From the NCBI GenBank assembly GCA_944322325.1, contig CALUOQ010000003.1:62001-126000 (forward strand): a stretch of 64,000 nucleotides of DNA, written 5' to 3'. The notes beneath the pieces are model-generated. The model was not told the origin of the DNA. It saw only the letters and a program-made list of their open reading frames with translations, and did not search any database. The first letter of the stretch is position 1, and every line of letters begins with the position of its first letter. This DNA comes from an uncultured Alloprevotella sp. Its GTDB lineage: Bacteria; Bacteroidota; Bacteroidia; Bacteroidales; Bacteroidaceae. Shown one piece after another: positions 42,606 through 53,400 of the stretch. A program made the translations under genes and the position numbers.

Positions 42606-43535
42606 CTATCCGGGTATGAGAAAGTCGATGGACTCGGGCTGAATGGTGATGTCGATACGTTCGACGTCGCAGTGGAGCGTGTGTCCGTCGACGGCTACGG
42701 GAGCCCCGCCGACGGTGTCGAACTCTACGTGGCGCGTGCGCCACGAGTCCACACTGCGCGAACCCAGGAACCGTCCCGTGAAGAGGAGCCACAGCCCGTT
42801 GAAAAGTCCGGTCAGCTCGGGGCGCGAAACGGCGGTTACGTCCAGTTGGCCGTTGTAGGGCACTGCGCTTGGCGTCTGTCCGTAGCCGACGCACGACCCG
42901 ACACATATCGTCAATGCCCGTTGTTCCACCTCCTCGGCGTTCAGCCGGAAACGTACGCGATAGGCCATGCGCTGGAACAGAAGCAGCACCGCCGACGTCA
43001 GGTACGACAGCGTGTTGAAGCCCAGGAAACTGTGCGTCTTGCGGCGCAGCCGCATGATGGACGCAGCTACCCCGACGCTCACGCAGTTCAGGAAGTAGCG
43101 TTTCGTTTCGCCTGCTTCCGTCTTCAGTGTGGCCACCCCGACGTCTATACGCCGGGTGCGGCGCAGACGGAGCCAGTCGACGGTTTGCTTGTAGTTGTCC
43201 TCGTCGAAACCCCAGTAATGGGCAAAGTCGTTGCCGAAGCCGTTGGGTACCACGCCGAGCGCCGGCCATGTGGCGGGGTCCGGCGCTGCGTGCGCGATGC
43301 CGTTGAGGGCGTCGCCGAGCGCGGCGTCACCGCCCACGACGAGCAGGGTGCGGTAACCGTTTTGGGTCATCATGCCCGCCAGTCGCTCCACCGAGCCGGG
43401 CCCCTCGCTCTGTACGAAGTCGAAGCCAATGCCCTGATCGTTCATGTAGCGGCGGATTTTGTTCCAGCGCTTGTGCGTTTTTCCGGAGCCTTCCTTGGGG
43501 CAGTAGATGACGCCCCATGTGTTGTGTGTCGTCAT
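42606..43535 (-). CDS. Diacylglycerol kinase-like lipid kinase
   Basis: 309 aa DAGK_cat family protein. The nucleotide-binding loop reads VVGGDAALGDALNGIA (about 60-75), where most relatives have GGDGAL/GGDGTL, a mild deviation at the Gly. VPNGFGNDFAHYWGF (about 97) and the C-terminal VAVDGHTLHCDVERIDITI fit the family. It phosphorylates a lipid or lipid-like substrate; which one is unknown. It starts 25 bases after miaA and converges with the Crp gene. Confidence 0.85.
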   Translation of the reverse strand: MTTHNTWGVIYCPKEGSGKTHKRWNKIRRYMNDQGIGFDFVQSEGPGSVERLAGMMTQNGYRTLLVVGGDAALGDALNGIAHAAPDPATWPALGVVPNGFGNDFAHYWGFDEDNYKQTVDWLRLRRTRRIDVGVATLKTEAGETKRYFLNCVSVGVAASIMRLRRKTHSFLGFNTLSYLTSAVLLLFQRMAYRVRFRLNAEEVEQRALTICVGSCVGYGQTPSAVPYNGQLDVTAVSRPELTGLFNGLWLLFTGRFLGSRSVDSWRTRHVEFDTVGGAPVAVDGHTLHCDVERIDITIQPESIDFLIPG

Positions 43536-43560
43536 TCGGCCTGTGTTGTGTCCTTATATA

Positions 43561-44517
43561 TTATATGTGTGTGCTCGGCGCTTCGTTCAGCCATTCGCCG
43601 ATGGTTGTCAGCTTGTCGTCGAGCGGCAGGGTGGCGTCGAGCCAGCGTATGGGGCAGCCCCTGCGTTCCATGCCGCGAAACCAGGTCATCTGGCGTTTGG
43701 CAAACTGGTGGATGGCTGTTTCGAGTTGGCGGAACATCTCGTCGTAGGTTGTCCGGCCCGTGACGTAGAGGGTCAGGTATTTGTACTCCAGCCCGTAGTA
43801 GATGAGGTCGTCCGCCGTCAGTCCTTCGTCCAGCAGGCGGCGCACCTCGTCGGCCATGCCTTCGTCCAGCCGCTGGCGCAGCCGTAGGGTGATGCGTTCG
43901 CGTCGCAACTCGCGGCTGAGGTCGAGTCCCACGGTCAGGCTCGTCAGGGCGGGAAAGCTGCGGGCTTCGGCCGGCTGGCGGCGGTAGTATTCCTCGATTT
44001 CGATGGCGCGTATGGCCCGCTTAGGCGTGTCGACGTCTGTCGTGTTGTGTAGTGTCTTGTACGTGCGGAGCAGGTCGGTCAGTTCGTCCAGCGATTTGTC
44101 CGCCAGCGCCGCGCGCAGTGTCGGGTTCTCGGGCACGGGCAGCAGGCGGTAACCGCGCAATATGCTTTCGAGGTAAAGCCCTGTGCCGCCGCAGACCACT
44201 ACCCGTCGGCCCCGTCGGCGGATATCCGTGTAGGCCGACAGAAAGTCGCGCTGGTACTCGAACACATTATATTTATATCCCGGTTCGACGATGTCTATCA
44301 GGTGGTAGGGCACCTGCCGCCCCCGCACCGTGTAGTCAGCCAGGTCCTTGCCCGTCCCCAAGTCCATGCGGCGGTACACCTGCCGGCTATCGGCGCTGAT
44401 AACCTCGCCGCCGATGCGGTCGGCCAGCGCGGCGGCCAGCGCCGTCTTTCCCGAGGCCGTGGGGCCCAGAATCGTGAGTATGTCGTAGTGTGGAGTCACG
44501 GCCGCGAACTTACGCAT
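43561..44517 (-). CDS. miaA: tRNA dimethylallyltransferase
   Basis: 318 aa. Adds the isopentenyl group to A37 of tRNAs reading U-starting codons. P-loop LGPTASGKTALAAALA at about 15-30, DSRQVYRRMDLGTGKDLADY at about 42-60, and YKYLTLYVTGRTTYDEMF further on. ATG 44517 was chosen; the 35 extra upstream codons are Lys/Arg/Phe-rich and unlike the family. Transcribed with the downstream lipid kinase. Confidence 0.95.
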   Translation of the reverse strand: MRKFAAVTPHYDILTILGPTASGKTALAAALADRIGGEVISADSRQVYRRMDLGTGKDLADYTVRGRQVPYHLIDIVEPGYKYNVFEYQRDFLSAYTDIRRRGRRVVVCGGTGLYLESILRGYRLLPVPENPTLRAALADKSLDELTDLLRTYKTLHNTTDVDTPKRAIRAIEIEEYYRRQPAEARSFPALTSLTVGLDLSRELRRERITLRLRQRLDEGMADEVRRLLDEGLTADDLIYYGLEYKYLTLYVTGRTTYDEMFRQLETAIHQFAKRQMTWFRGMERRGCPIRWLDATLPLDDKLTTIGEWLNEAPSTHI

Positions 44518-44627
44518 TTTTCCCGACGCCCGAAAACGTTTCTGCTGAAACTTCTGCGAAAATCGTTTCCTTCGCGGCTGCGGAAAAACTAAGGGAAATA
44601 AGAGGGTATAAATCGCAGGCATGAAAT

Positions 44628-44696
44628 AATAAGTGTAGTTCCCGTAAAATCTAAGGCAGTCCTAGAAATTTCTGGGACTGCCTTAGATTTTACGGG
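44628..44696 (+). repeat. 21-nt periodic repeat, locus C, with 22-bp hairpin (possible terminator)
   Basis: Units AAGTGTAGTTCCCG... and TAAGGCAGTCCTAG... (21 bases each) are followed by the inverse complement, so that 44641-44662 pairs perfectly with 44675-44696 (arms begin CCCGTAAAATCTAAGG), and the loop CCTAGAAATTTCTGGG can itself pair. It lies 18 bases downstream of the S41 peptidase stop (minus sense), so it may also end that transcript, though it lacks a T run. Confidence 0.8.
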
Positions 44697-44714
44697 GTGT
44701 ATAGGAAGGAATGA

Positions 44715-46454
44715 TTATCGGGGTTTCGCCGGGGCGGGTTGCGGTGTGGCGTCCGCCGCGAGCAGGCGCAGGGCCTCGGTGAGGGCAGCGTCGGTTTTGT
44801 CGCGGAAGAGAGAGGCGTAAGTTTCACGGACTTCGACGGTGGGGTGCAGACCGGTGCCGACGAACTCCGTCCCGTCGGGGGCGACGTCGTGTTTGGCGCA
44901 GATGTTGGCGTAGGCATGGCCGGGGATGAGGGTGACACGTACGCCGTTGCCCGTACTGCCGCCGGTGGGGGTACCGACGAGGGGGCCGCGTTTCATGCCG
45001 CGGAATACGGCGCAGAAGTCCTCGGCAGCGGAGAAGGTACCCCGGTCGACGAGTACGGCTACGGGGCGCAGGTAGGGCGTCGTGCCGGCTATGGGTGGCA
45101 TTAGTGAGCTGGGGGAGTGGTACTGCGGGGCTTTCCTTCCCCACGACGCGAGGGCGGGGATGTACGTGGGGCTGCTCCAGGAGTCGGTGCGGATGGAGTC
45201 GGCGGTGAGGTGGCGCAGCACGTAGTCTGCATTGCCCGAGTTTCCTCCGCTGTTGTCGCGCACGTCGACAATGAGGGCTTGTGTGGCAAGCAGGTCGGGG
45301 TAGAGGCGGTCGAAGTCCTGCCGGAAGCTGGCGGACATGAAGTCGCGGATACGCAGGTAGCCGATATGGCCTTGCAGGACGCGGAACTCGAGGGTCGGTC
45401 GTGGCGTGGCGGCGTCGCGCTTGAGGCTGCCGGCCACGTAGTCGATGTGCAGTTCGCCGTCGCTGTCCCGGAGTGTCAGGGTCAGCGTGTCGCCAGTCGG
45501 AGCGGTGAGCAGGGCATGGCCTTCGTAGGTTTCGTGGGCGGTCCATTGCGGTGTGGATGAGGACACGTAGGGGCTGACCGCGCGGCGGCCGTAGTCTATG
45601 ACAGGTTCGCCGTCGATGCGGAGCAGTTCCATGCCGCAGCGCACGCCCTGTGCGGCGAGGCGGTTGCTCTCGACCTGGTCCACATAGACGCGGTCGCCGA
45701 CGAGGCGTGTGGTCAAGGGTGCGGTGCAGAGGTCGGGGGTGTCGCCGTAGACGTACGTATGGCCGTCGGCAAGGCGGGCTGCCATACGCTGGAGCAGGCG
45801 GGTACATTCGCCGAAAGTCTGTGCCTGCTCGACGAGGGGCAGGGTGGCCAGGTAGAGGCTGTCCCAGTCGAGGCGCACGCGGTCCATGAAAACGAAGTTG
45901 CGCTTTACTTCCGCCCAGAGGCGGGCCAGGCCCAGCTGGCGCAGGCGGGCGTCGGAAAAGGTGCTCAGGGGATCGTGGCGCCGGGCGTCGAGGTAGTCGG
46001 TTGTGGTCCAAGTGTGGGGGATGGAGATTTCACCCGACGTCGTGGCGCGCAGGAAGTAGAGCGTTTTGTCTGCAGGGTGGTATTGGTAGAGGTAGGCCGT
46101 GCGGCTGTTCTCCATGTAGGTGCCGGCCCGGTCCGGGTCGTTAAGGTTGACAAACTGCTTTGCGACCAGTGCCTCGAAGGCAGTGCGTACCTTGCGGACT
46201 TGGGCGGGCGGGGTGTCGTACAGCGTCAGGCGGCAGCCCACGGTCCAGCCGCTGCCCGTGCCACGCTGCCAGGCGAATCCGCCGCTCTTGGCGAAATCGT
46301 CGCCTGTGTAGCGGACGGAGTCGGCGGTCGTGCCTTGTTGACGGCGCAATTGGTTGTAAACGGATTCGAGGGGATTCGCGTCATCCGCGGTCTGTGCCGC
46401 GAGGCTGAGTGCGAGGCAAAGGGCCGCGAGCAGGGTGGGGATTCGGTTTCTCAT
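44715..46454 (-). CDS. S41 family C-terminal processing-type peptidase
   Basis: 579 aa exported serine peptidase. Signal peptide about 1-20 (LLAALCLALSLAAQ). The S41 core has VDVRDNSGGNSGNADYVLRH (around 400) and the nucleophile Ser in DRGTFSAAEDFCAVFRG (around 470), followed by GTPTGGSTGNGVRV. A PDZ-like domain is not obvious, and there is an N-terminal region of unknown fold. ATG 46454 is supported by a -7 element at 46530-46537; the longer frame is not. Substrates unknown. Confidence 0.9.
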   Translation of the reverse strand: MRNRIPTLLAALCLALSLAAQTADDANPLESVYNQLRRQQGTTADSVRYTGDDFAKSGGFAWQRGTGSGWTVGCRLTLYDTPPAQVRKVRTAFEALVAKQFVNLNDPDRAGTYMENSRTAYLYQYHPADKTLYFLRATTSGEISIPHTWTTTDYLDARRHDPLSTFSDARLRQLGLARLWAEVKRNFVFMDRVRLDWDSLYLATLPLVEQAQTFGECTRLLQRMAARLADGHTYVYGDTPDLCTAPLTTRLVGDRVYVDQVESNRLAAQGVRCGMELLRIDGEPVIDYGRRAVSPYVSSSTPQWTAHETYEGHALLTAPTGDTLTLTLRDSDGELHIDYVAGSLKRDAATPRPTLEFRVLQGHIGYLRIRDFMSASFRQDFDRLYPDLLATQALIVDVRDNSGGNSGNADYVLRHLTADSIRTDSWSSPTYIPALASWGRKAPQYHSPSSLMPPIAGTTPYLRPVAVLVDRGTFSAAEDFCAVFRGMKRGPLVGTPTGGSTGNGVRVTLIPGHAYANICAKHDVAPDGTEFVGTGLHPTVEVRETYASLFRDKTDAALTEALRLLAADATPQPAPAKPR

Positions 46455-46529
46455 CGTCAGTGTGATTTGAACGGTTGTGCCCCCGCCCCCCTCGTCTGTC
46501 GGGAATGAGGGCAAAGGGGTGGTTTCTGG

Positions 46530-46537
46530 CAAAGTTA
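46530..46537 (-). promoter_or_regulatory. Promoter -7 element of the S41 peptidase gene
   Basis: TAACTTTG on the minus strand, 75 bases upstream of the start. Confidence 0.45.
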
Positions 46538-46753
46538 ACATTTTTCGTAGGAAAAGGCTGGTGTGCTATCCCCTTTTTCTGCCCGCATGGCGTGGATGTT
46601 GTGGCAATTTCGTCTGGTAGTCGGAAGTGTTGCGGGTGAAGCGGGGGGCGGGATCGAGCCTGTCGGCGCGTCTCTACGTTTCTTCCCCATACGGTCGCTC
46701 GCTAATGGGAGTGCGTTCCCATGCCCGGTGGCGCGTTTTTGCGTGAAGTAAAA

Positions 46754-46781
46754 AGGGAGCGCCCCGCGTGGGACGCTCCCT
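46754..46781 (-). terminator. Terminator of gapA
   Basis: Stem AGGGAGCG (46754-46761) with CGCTCCCT (46774-46781) and TTTTT after it on the minus strand, 27 bases beyond the gapA stop. The rest of the gap 46538-46808 shows nothing I can name. Confidence 0.75.
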
Positions 46782-46808
46782 ATGTGAGTGTGAAAGGAAA
46801 GCGTAGGC

Positions 46809-47831
<1,023 letters not shown>

Positions 47832-47903
47832 TTAAGTAAATGAGTTTTCGTCAGTGAGGGGAGCGGTCGGGACCGTGCGGCCCGTTGCTTCCTCAATCCG
47901 CGG

Positions 47904-47911
47904 CAAATTTA
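47904..47911 (-). promoter_or_regulatory. Promoter -7 element of gapA
   Basis: TAAATTTG on the minus strand, 84 bases upstream of the start, leaving a fairly long leader. Confidence 0.5.
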
Positions 47912-48027
47912 CTAAAACCTTTTTTATGGACAAAGTCCGTTTTTGCGATTTATTTCTGTGCCGCGCAGATTTTCACCTCTTTTTCACTGCCGTGTTCCTG
48001 TGCCTGCGGAATTGCAAGTTCCGGTGG

Positions 48028-49533
48028 TCAATTTGCCCGGGTTTCGCCCGGAGCGGGCGGGCGTGTCTCCTCGTGCCGTACCGGGGGAAAGGCGTGTTTG
48101 GGCAGGGTGAAGGTGAACTGTAGTCCGCCGTAGATGCCGTTCGTGACGCTGATGGTGCCACCGTGTTGCAGGACGGCGTTCTTGACGATGGCCAGCCCAA
48201 GGCCTGTGCCGCCGAGGCGGCGCGAACGCCCCTTGTCGATGCGGTAAAAGCGGTCGAAGAGGTGGGGCAGGTGGCGCGCCTCGACGCCTGTGCCGTTGTC
48301 GGCAAAGCTGAAGGTGCAGAAGTCCTGGTCCTCGGCGATGAGGCGGACGAAGATGTCCTCGCCCCCGGAGTAGGCTACGGCGTTGTTCGTCAGGTTCTGG
48401 AAGATGGAGTGGAGCAGCGAAGGGTCGGCGTAGACGAGGGTGGGGCTGCCGAAGTTGCAGTTGACGCGCATCTTCGAGCCGTTGGGCAGGGAGGCCATGT
48501 TGTCGGTGATTTCCTGCACGACCTTGGCCACGTCGGTCAGTTGCAGGTTGAGGGTGGGGCCGGTCTCGTCGAGCTTGGAGATGGTGGTGACGTCGCGCAG
48601 CAGGGACGTGAGGCGCTGCGTCTGTGCGTAGCTCTTCTTGAGGAAAGTGGTGCGCGTCGCCTCGTCGAGGTCGGGGTTGGCGAGTAGGGTTTCGAGGTAG
48701 CCGCAGATGCTGGCTACGGGCGTCTTGAGCTCGTGGTTGATGTTGTTGGTGAGCTCGCGCTTGATGCGGATTTTCTCCTGCGCCTCGTGTATGGTGGCCT
48801 GGCGCTCGCGGTCGCGCTCTTCGGCGGCCTGCTGCATCTTGGAGTAGAGGCGGACGATCTGGTTGGAGATTTCGCCCAGCTCGTCGTGGGGGAACTGCTC
48901 GGTGGGGGTGATGATTTCGCCGGCCCCGGCGTGCATGGCAAACTCGCGCAGGCGGGCAATGTTGCGGCCCAGGCGGCGGGTGAGCAGGTAGGCGATGACG
49001 CTAAGCAGGAGCGTGACGAAGAACATGAACCAGAGGAACGTGCGGTCGGCCTCGATGACGTGGGTGAGCGACATGTCGTAGGGCAGGGCCGTGCGGACGA
49101 CGAGGCTGTCGTGGAGGGTGGCGGAGTAGAAGTACTCCTCGTTGGTGGAGTGTGACAGACGGGCGAGCGTGTAGCCCTCGCCGGCGCGGAGGGCCTGCTG
49201 CACCTCGGGGCGCCGGCTGTGGTCGATGCGTCGTACGATGGCGGGGCTTTCCGAGTCGTAAATGACGGCGCCACGCGTCGTGATGAGGGTGATGCGCAGG
49301 TTTTCGGGGCGGCTGAGGTAGCGCCGCTGTATGGTGTCGATGGGCAGGCCGTCCTTCAGCAGTTCGATGATCTGGCGGTTGATGCCCTGTAGCTGCGCGT
49401 TGACGCGCTCGATGCGGTACTGGTGCTCGCGGTCGTACTGGAAGGTGACGAAGCAGCCCACCAATATCCACGAGAAAGCGAGCAGCAGGACGAAGAGCCG
49501 CTGGTGGAAGGCGAGGAAAATCCGCTTATGCAT
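48028..49533 (-). CDS. Two-component sensor histidine kinase (RprX-like)
   Basis: 501 aa. First TM about 12-32 (LFVLLLAFSWILVGCFVTF), periplasmic sensor of about 130 residues, second TM about 165-185, HAMP region, HisKA with phospho-acceptor His in ELTNNINHELKTPVASICGY (around 270), and HATPase_c with NAVAYSGGEDI (N box), FADNGTG and GGTGLGLAIVKNAVLQHGG. It overlaps the response regulator by 8 bases. RprX/RprY of Bacteroides is the closest known pair I can name. Signal unknown. Confidence 0.93.
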   Translation of the reverse strand: MHKRIFLAFHQRLFVLLLAFSWILVGCFVTFQYDREHQYRIERVNAQLQGINRQIIELLKDGLPIDTIQRRYLSRPENLRITLITTRGAVIYDSESPAIVRRIDHSRRPEVQQALRAGEGYTLARLSHSTNEEYFYSATLHDSLVVRTALPYDMSLTHVIEADRTFLWFMFFVTLLLSVIAYLLTRRLGRNIARLREFAMHAGAGEIITPTEQFPHDELGEISNQIVRLYSKMQQAAEERDRERQATIHEAQEKIRIKRELTNNINHELKTPVASICGYLETLLANPDLDEATRTTFLKKSYAQTQRLTSLLRDVTTISKLDETGPTLNLQLTDVAKVVQEITDNMASLPNGSKMRVNCNFGSPTLVYADPSLLHSIFQNLTNNAVAYSGGEDIFVRLIAEDQDFCTFSFADNGTGVEARHLPHLFDRFYRIDKGRSRRLGGTGLGLAIVKNAVLQHGGTISVTNGIYGGLQFTFTLPKHAFPPVRHEETRPPAPGETRAN

Positions 49534-50215
49534 CGAAACCGTAGCCGAAGCCGTTGCGCGTGATGATGCGGTCGCCGTAGGGGCCTATCTTGCGGCGCAG
49601 GCGGGTGATGTTGACGTCGATGGTGCGGTCGAGCACGATGACCTCGCCCTTCCACACCCGGTTGAGTATTTCCTCGCGCGTGAAGACGACGCCCTTGTTC
49701 GCCAGGAAGAGGGAGAGAATCTCGAATTCCTTCTTCGTCAGGCTCACCTCCTCGCCGCCGAGCGTGCACGACTTGCGCCGCAGGTCAACCGTGAGGTCCT
49801 CGTACGTCAGGGTGTCGCCCTTCGGCTGTTCGCCTCCGCCGCTGCGGCGCAGCACGCCGCGCACGCGGGCCACGACCTCGCGCAGCGAGAAGGGTTTCGT
49901 GATGTAGTCGTCGGCGCCGAGGTTGAGGCCGGCCACGGTGTCGTCCTCCGTGTCCTTCGCCGTGCAGAAGATGATGGGGATGTGGGCCGTTTCGCGCCGC
50001 TCCTTGAGCAGGCGGGCCATGCGGAATCCGCTCATCTCGCCCATCATCACGTCGAGCAGCAGCAGGGCGTAGCCCTCCACGCCCCGTTCGAGGGCCTCTT
50101 CGGCGCTGTAGGCCACGTCCACGTCGTAGCCTTCCTTTTCCAGGTTGAACTTCAGTATCTCGCAGAGGGTCTCTTCGTCGTCGACGACCAGTATTCGCGG
50201 TTTCGCCATAAACAT
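49526..50215 (-). CDS. Two-component response regulator, OmpR/PhoB family (RprY-like)
   Basis: 229 aa. Receiver domain at about 6-120 with the acidic pocket RILVVDDEE, phospho-acceptor Asp in LLLLDVMMGEMSG (about 55) and Lys in DYITKPFSLRE (about 105). C-terminal winged helix about 135-229 (VFTREEILNRVWKGEV, RTIDVNITRLRRKIG). First gene of the pair; -7 element TAATTTTG at 50235-50242. The start is 50215 or, more probably, ATG 50209 (MAKPRILVV). Confidence 0.93.
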   Translation of the reverse strand: MFMAKPRILVVDDEETLCEILKFNLEKEGYDVDVAYSAEEALERGVEGYALLLLDVMMGEMSGFRMARLLKERRETAHIPIIFCTAKDTEDDTVAGLNLGADDYITKPFSLREVVARVRGVLRRSGGGEQPKGDTLTYEDLTVDLRRKSCTLGGEEVSLTKKEFEILSLFLANKGVVFTREEILNRVWKGEVIVLDRTIDVNITRLRRKIGPYGDRIITRNGFGYGFDA

Positions 50216-50234
50216 GCGTATGATGATTCTGCGG

Positions 50235-50242
50235 CAAAATTA
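50235..50242 (-). promoter_or_regulatory. Promoter -7 element of the two-component operon
   Basis: TAATTTTG on the minus strand, 20-26 bases upstream of the possible starts. Confidence 0.5.
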
Positions 50243-50327
50243 CGAAGAATTCGCTGCATACGCCTGCCGCCAAAATAATTTCACCGAAATGTAATAACTC
50301 TCCCGGGGCGGGCTATAATAATAAAAG

Positions 50328-50361
50328 GAGTGGGCAAAGGCCGGAGATCCTTTGCCCACTC
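50328..50361 (-). terminator. Terminator of the large lipoprotein gene
   Basis: Perfect 13-bp stem (GAGTGGGCAAAGG, 50328-50340, with 50349-50361) followed on the minus strand by CTTTTATTATTAT. Confidence 0.8.
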
Positions 50362-50418
50362 GGGGGAAGAAAGTGACGGCAGGCGATTGAACCTGCCGCA
50401 CTTCGGTAGCAGAGGGGA

Positions 50419-53400
50419 TTAAACCTCTGCAGTAATGGTCATTGTCTTTGTTACAGCCTTGCTCTCGAAGCGGTTCGTAAACGTAACCTCTACCGTGATT
50501 TCGACTTTCGTTCCGTCTACAAGCTGCTTCTTGGCCGCCTCAGTGAAGGACAGATTGTGTCCGTTAAGCGTAACATAAGTCGTCGTCTCAACTGTTTCGC
50601 CATTCACCGTGACACCTTTAAGCTCAAACGCTGGTTCATCGAGACCGAACATCTCGAATGGATCTGTTGCGCAAAGGCCCTGAGCATTGTTGTCCTTGTC
50701 AAGTCCGAAAGTTGCTGTACCGTCTTTCCAGATGATACCATTTCCGGAGCGAGTAGCGAGTGACCATTCCCAGCCTTGTGCCAAGTCGAGCGTCTGGTCA
50801 AGGTTCTCAAACTTAGGATTAGCAGGCTGCTTAATTTCTGCGTTGCTAATGTTGGTAACATCTACTTCGAATTCCTTCAACGTCTCAGACTTTTCGATAT
50901 TTGCAAAGTTAGCTACCAACTTGACTTTAGTGAGTTGACCATTGTTGAGGGTCTTGTCGTAATCCGTACCGACGGTCATCTTTCCGTCCGCGTCAATCGT
51001 TATGCCAGTGACCTTATTAACGACAACCCATTTCAGCTCGCCTCCATTGTGTTCTACTCTCGTCTTGACACGGCTGTAATTCAGAAGAAGATCGCCCAAA
51101 TCGGTCGTCATGGAGATGGAGGTCAATTGCTCTTTGCTATCCGTCTCGCCTGTAGGACTAAAGATGCCTATACCAGTAGTGCCATTGCTCCACATTCCTT
51201 GTACTCCTCCGAGTTCACCGTTAATGTTCGTCGGCAGTTTCATGCCCGGGAGGTTTACGGTGAGTTCAACCTTGATAGCCGTACGCGTCTGAAGTTCGAG
51301 TACAATCGTGCGGGCCTGCTCGAAGTAGGTTTCCTCAGCGTAGTCTACAGTGATATCATCGCTATTGGCCGCCTTGGTGATGGTTACGCCACCATCCGTT
51401 TTGCTTCCACTAAGTTCAATGAAGTCATTCGGTCCCAAGTTAAGGGCTTGCTGTATTTCGCTAATAATGTTTTCGTTCAGCGTGAACGAACGTGCAGCAG
51501 AAGTATATACGTTAGGACCGAACATGGCTGATGTCGTGAAGTCGGAAGCCAGGTTCACAGTCTTCTTGTACGTAGCCAGAACCAATTCAACGGTTCTGAA
51601 GTCCGGCATATTGCCGACCTCGGTTTCGCCATATTTTATGACAGCAGAAACGTCAGTTGTAGAACCAATGGCAGAAGAGTTTTCTTCACCCGGTGTAAGT
51701 ATGCCGTTGTTTATCACGAAAATGTCCTTATCTGCGCCGTCGTTTTCATCTTCCGTAAATTCGGCAGTCAGGAGAGGCTTTCCGTCTTTGATAAGTGCAG
51801 AGAATTCAGCTAAGAGGTTAGAGGATACACAAACTTTATTGTTCCAGCCTGTGTAGGTTACGCCTTCATTGAAGTTAATGTTGTCAGGCGTGTCTCCGAA
51901 AGCCTTGTAGGCAATTTCTGTGCGCTCAGTGGAATAGGCCAACTTGACCTCGTCTACCTTCGTATCCTGGAATTCTGCAAGGAAGTAGTCGGACGTGATG
52001 GCGGTCAACTGATCCTTGTAGGCGGGAGTTTCGCCTTCGGCCGGGGTGGTTGTCTCAGCCTTCGGCGTCAGCGTAGCGCAGAATATCCATGTGTGCACAT
52101 TAAGGTCCTTGTTGACGTCAATGTTGCTGAAGTCTACATCATAGGTGATGATACCGGTGGTGTTGTCGGCTGTGCCTTCCTTCAAGGTGATGGGCAGACC
52201 GGCAGCGTCGCGAACCTGCTTGCCGTCGAGCGTGAGGTTGTAGTCGTCAAGCACGCGCTGAGCAGCAGCGGCCGGCGAAACGCGGAATGCGATCTTACCC
52301 GCCCCCTTTTGAGCAACGGGTTGCGTTTCGCTGACTTTTTTAAGGATAAGCGATTTGAATGTCAGATTACCGTCGGTCGTATAGTTTTCGAATGCGTTGC
52401 TTTGGTTGCCGAACGGCACATAAACGATGCTCTGAACCATCTGGCCGATGAACAGCGTGGTTACCTTTGTTTCGAGCTCGGCAAACATGTTGTCGATTTC
52501 GGTCTTGTTGTAGAAGTTGAGGGTGTTTTCCTCGCCTTCTTCGCCTTCGCCCTTCACGATGAGCTGGAGCTCCTCGATGTCGTTGAGGATTTGGGCGATG
52601 TCGGCTACCTTGCCTTCCTCGAGTCCACTCACGTCGAGTTTGCCCAGCGTGACGTCGACAATGTCCTTCTTCCAGCCTTCGAGTTCTACGAGGCGGTCGA
52701 AGATGCCCTTAACCTCTGCGCCAGCCTGCTCGTCGAAGTAGCCGTTGATCTGGCGGTTGATTTCCTCGATGGCGTTGGTGTTGTCCTCGATGCTGTCGCG
52801 TACGCTCTGTCCCCACTTGGTTTCAAGGGCCTGTACGCGGTTGGCCAGTGCCGAGAAGTCGGCGTAGACGCTCAGGTCGAGGTCTGCGCTCTGGAGGGCT
52901 GTGATGTTGTTGCGCAGCGTCTGGAGGTCACTCGTGGCGCTCTGGAGGTCAGCGATGGCTTGTCCCTGCTTACCGGCGAGTTTTTCGACGGCGTCGAGGT
53001 CGGTCATGGCGGTGGCCAAGTCATTCGATACCTTTGTCAAGTCGCTGTTCAGCTGGTCCGTAATGGCTGTAGTTGCATAGCCGGCCTTCACGCTCTCGAG
53101 CTCGGTGTTGAGGTCGCGGATCTCTTGGTTAACAAAAGCGGTGTCGGCCTTGGCGCCGATGGCGGTCGTGAGCTGGTTCTTGAGCGAGTTGAAGGTGGAA
53201 ATGTCCATCTTCTTGCCGATGGCCTCGGTCAGCTCGGCATCGAGTGCGTCGAGCTTCTCCTGCACGGCGGCGTTGGTGGCCATGTCGTTGGTGGCGGCTG
53301 TGATGGCGTCGTTCAGGCTCGTGCGCAGGGCCTCGAGCTCGGCGGTGGTCACTTTGCCTTCCACGGCAGCCTCGATTTCGCCCATCACGGTGTTGATTTT

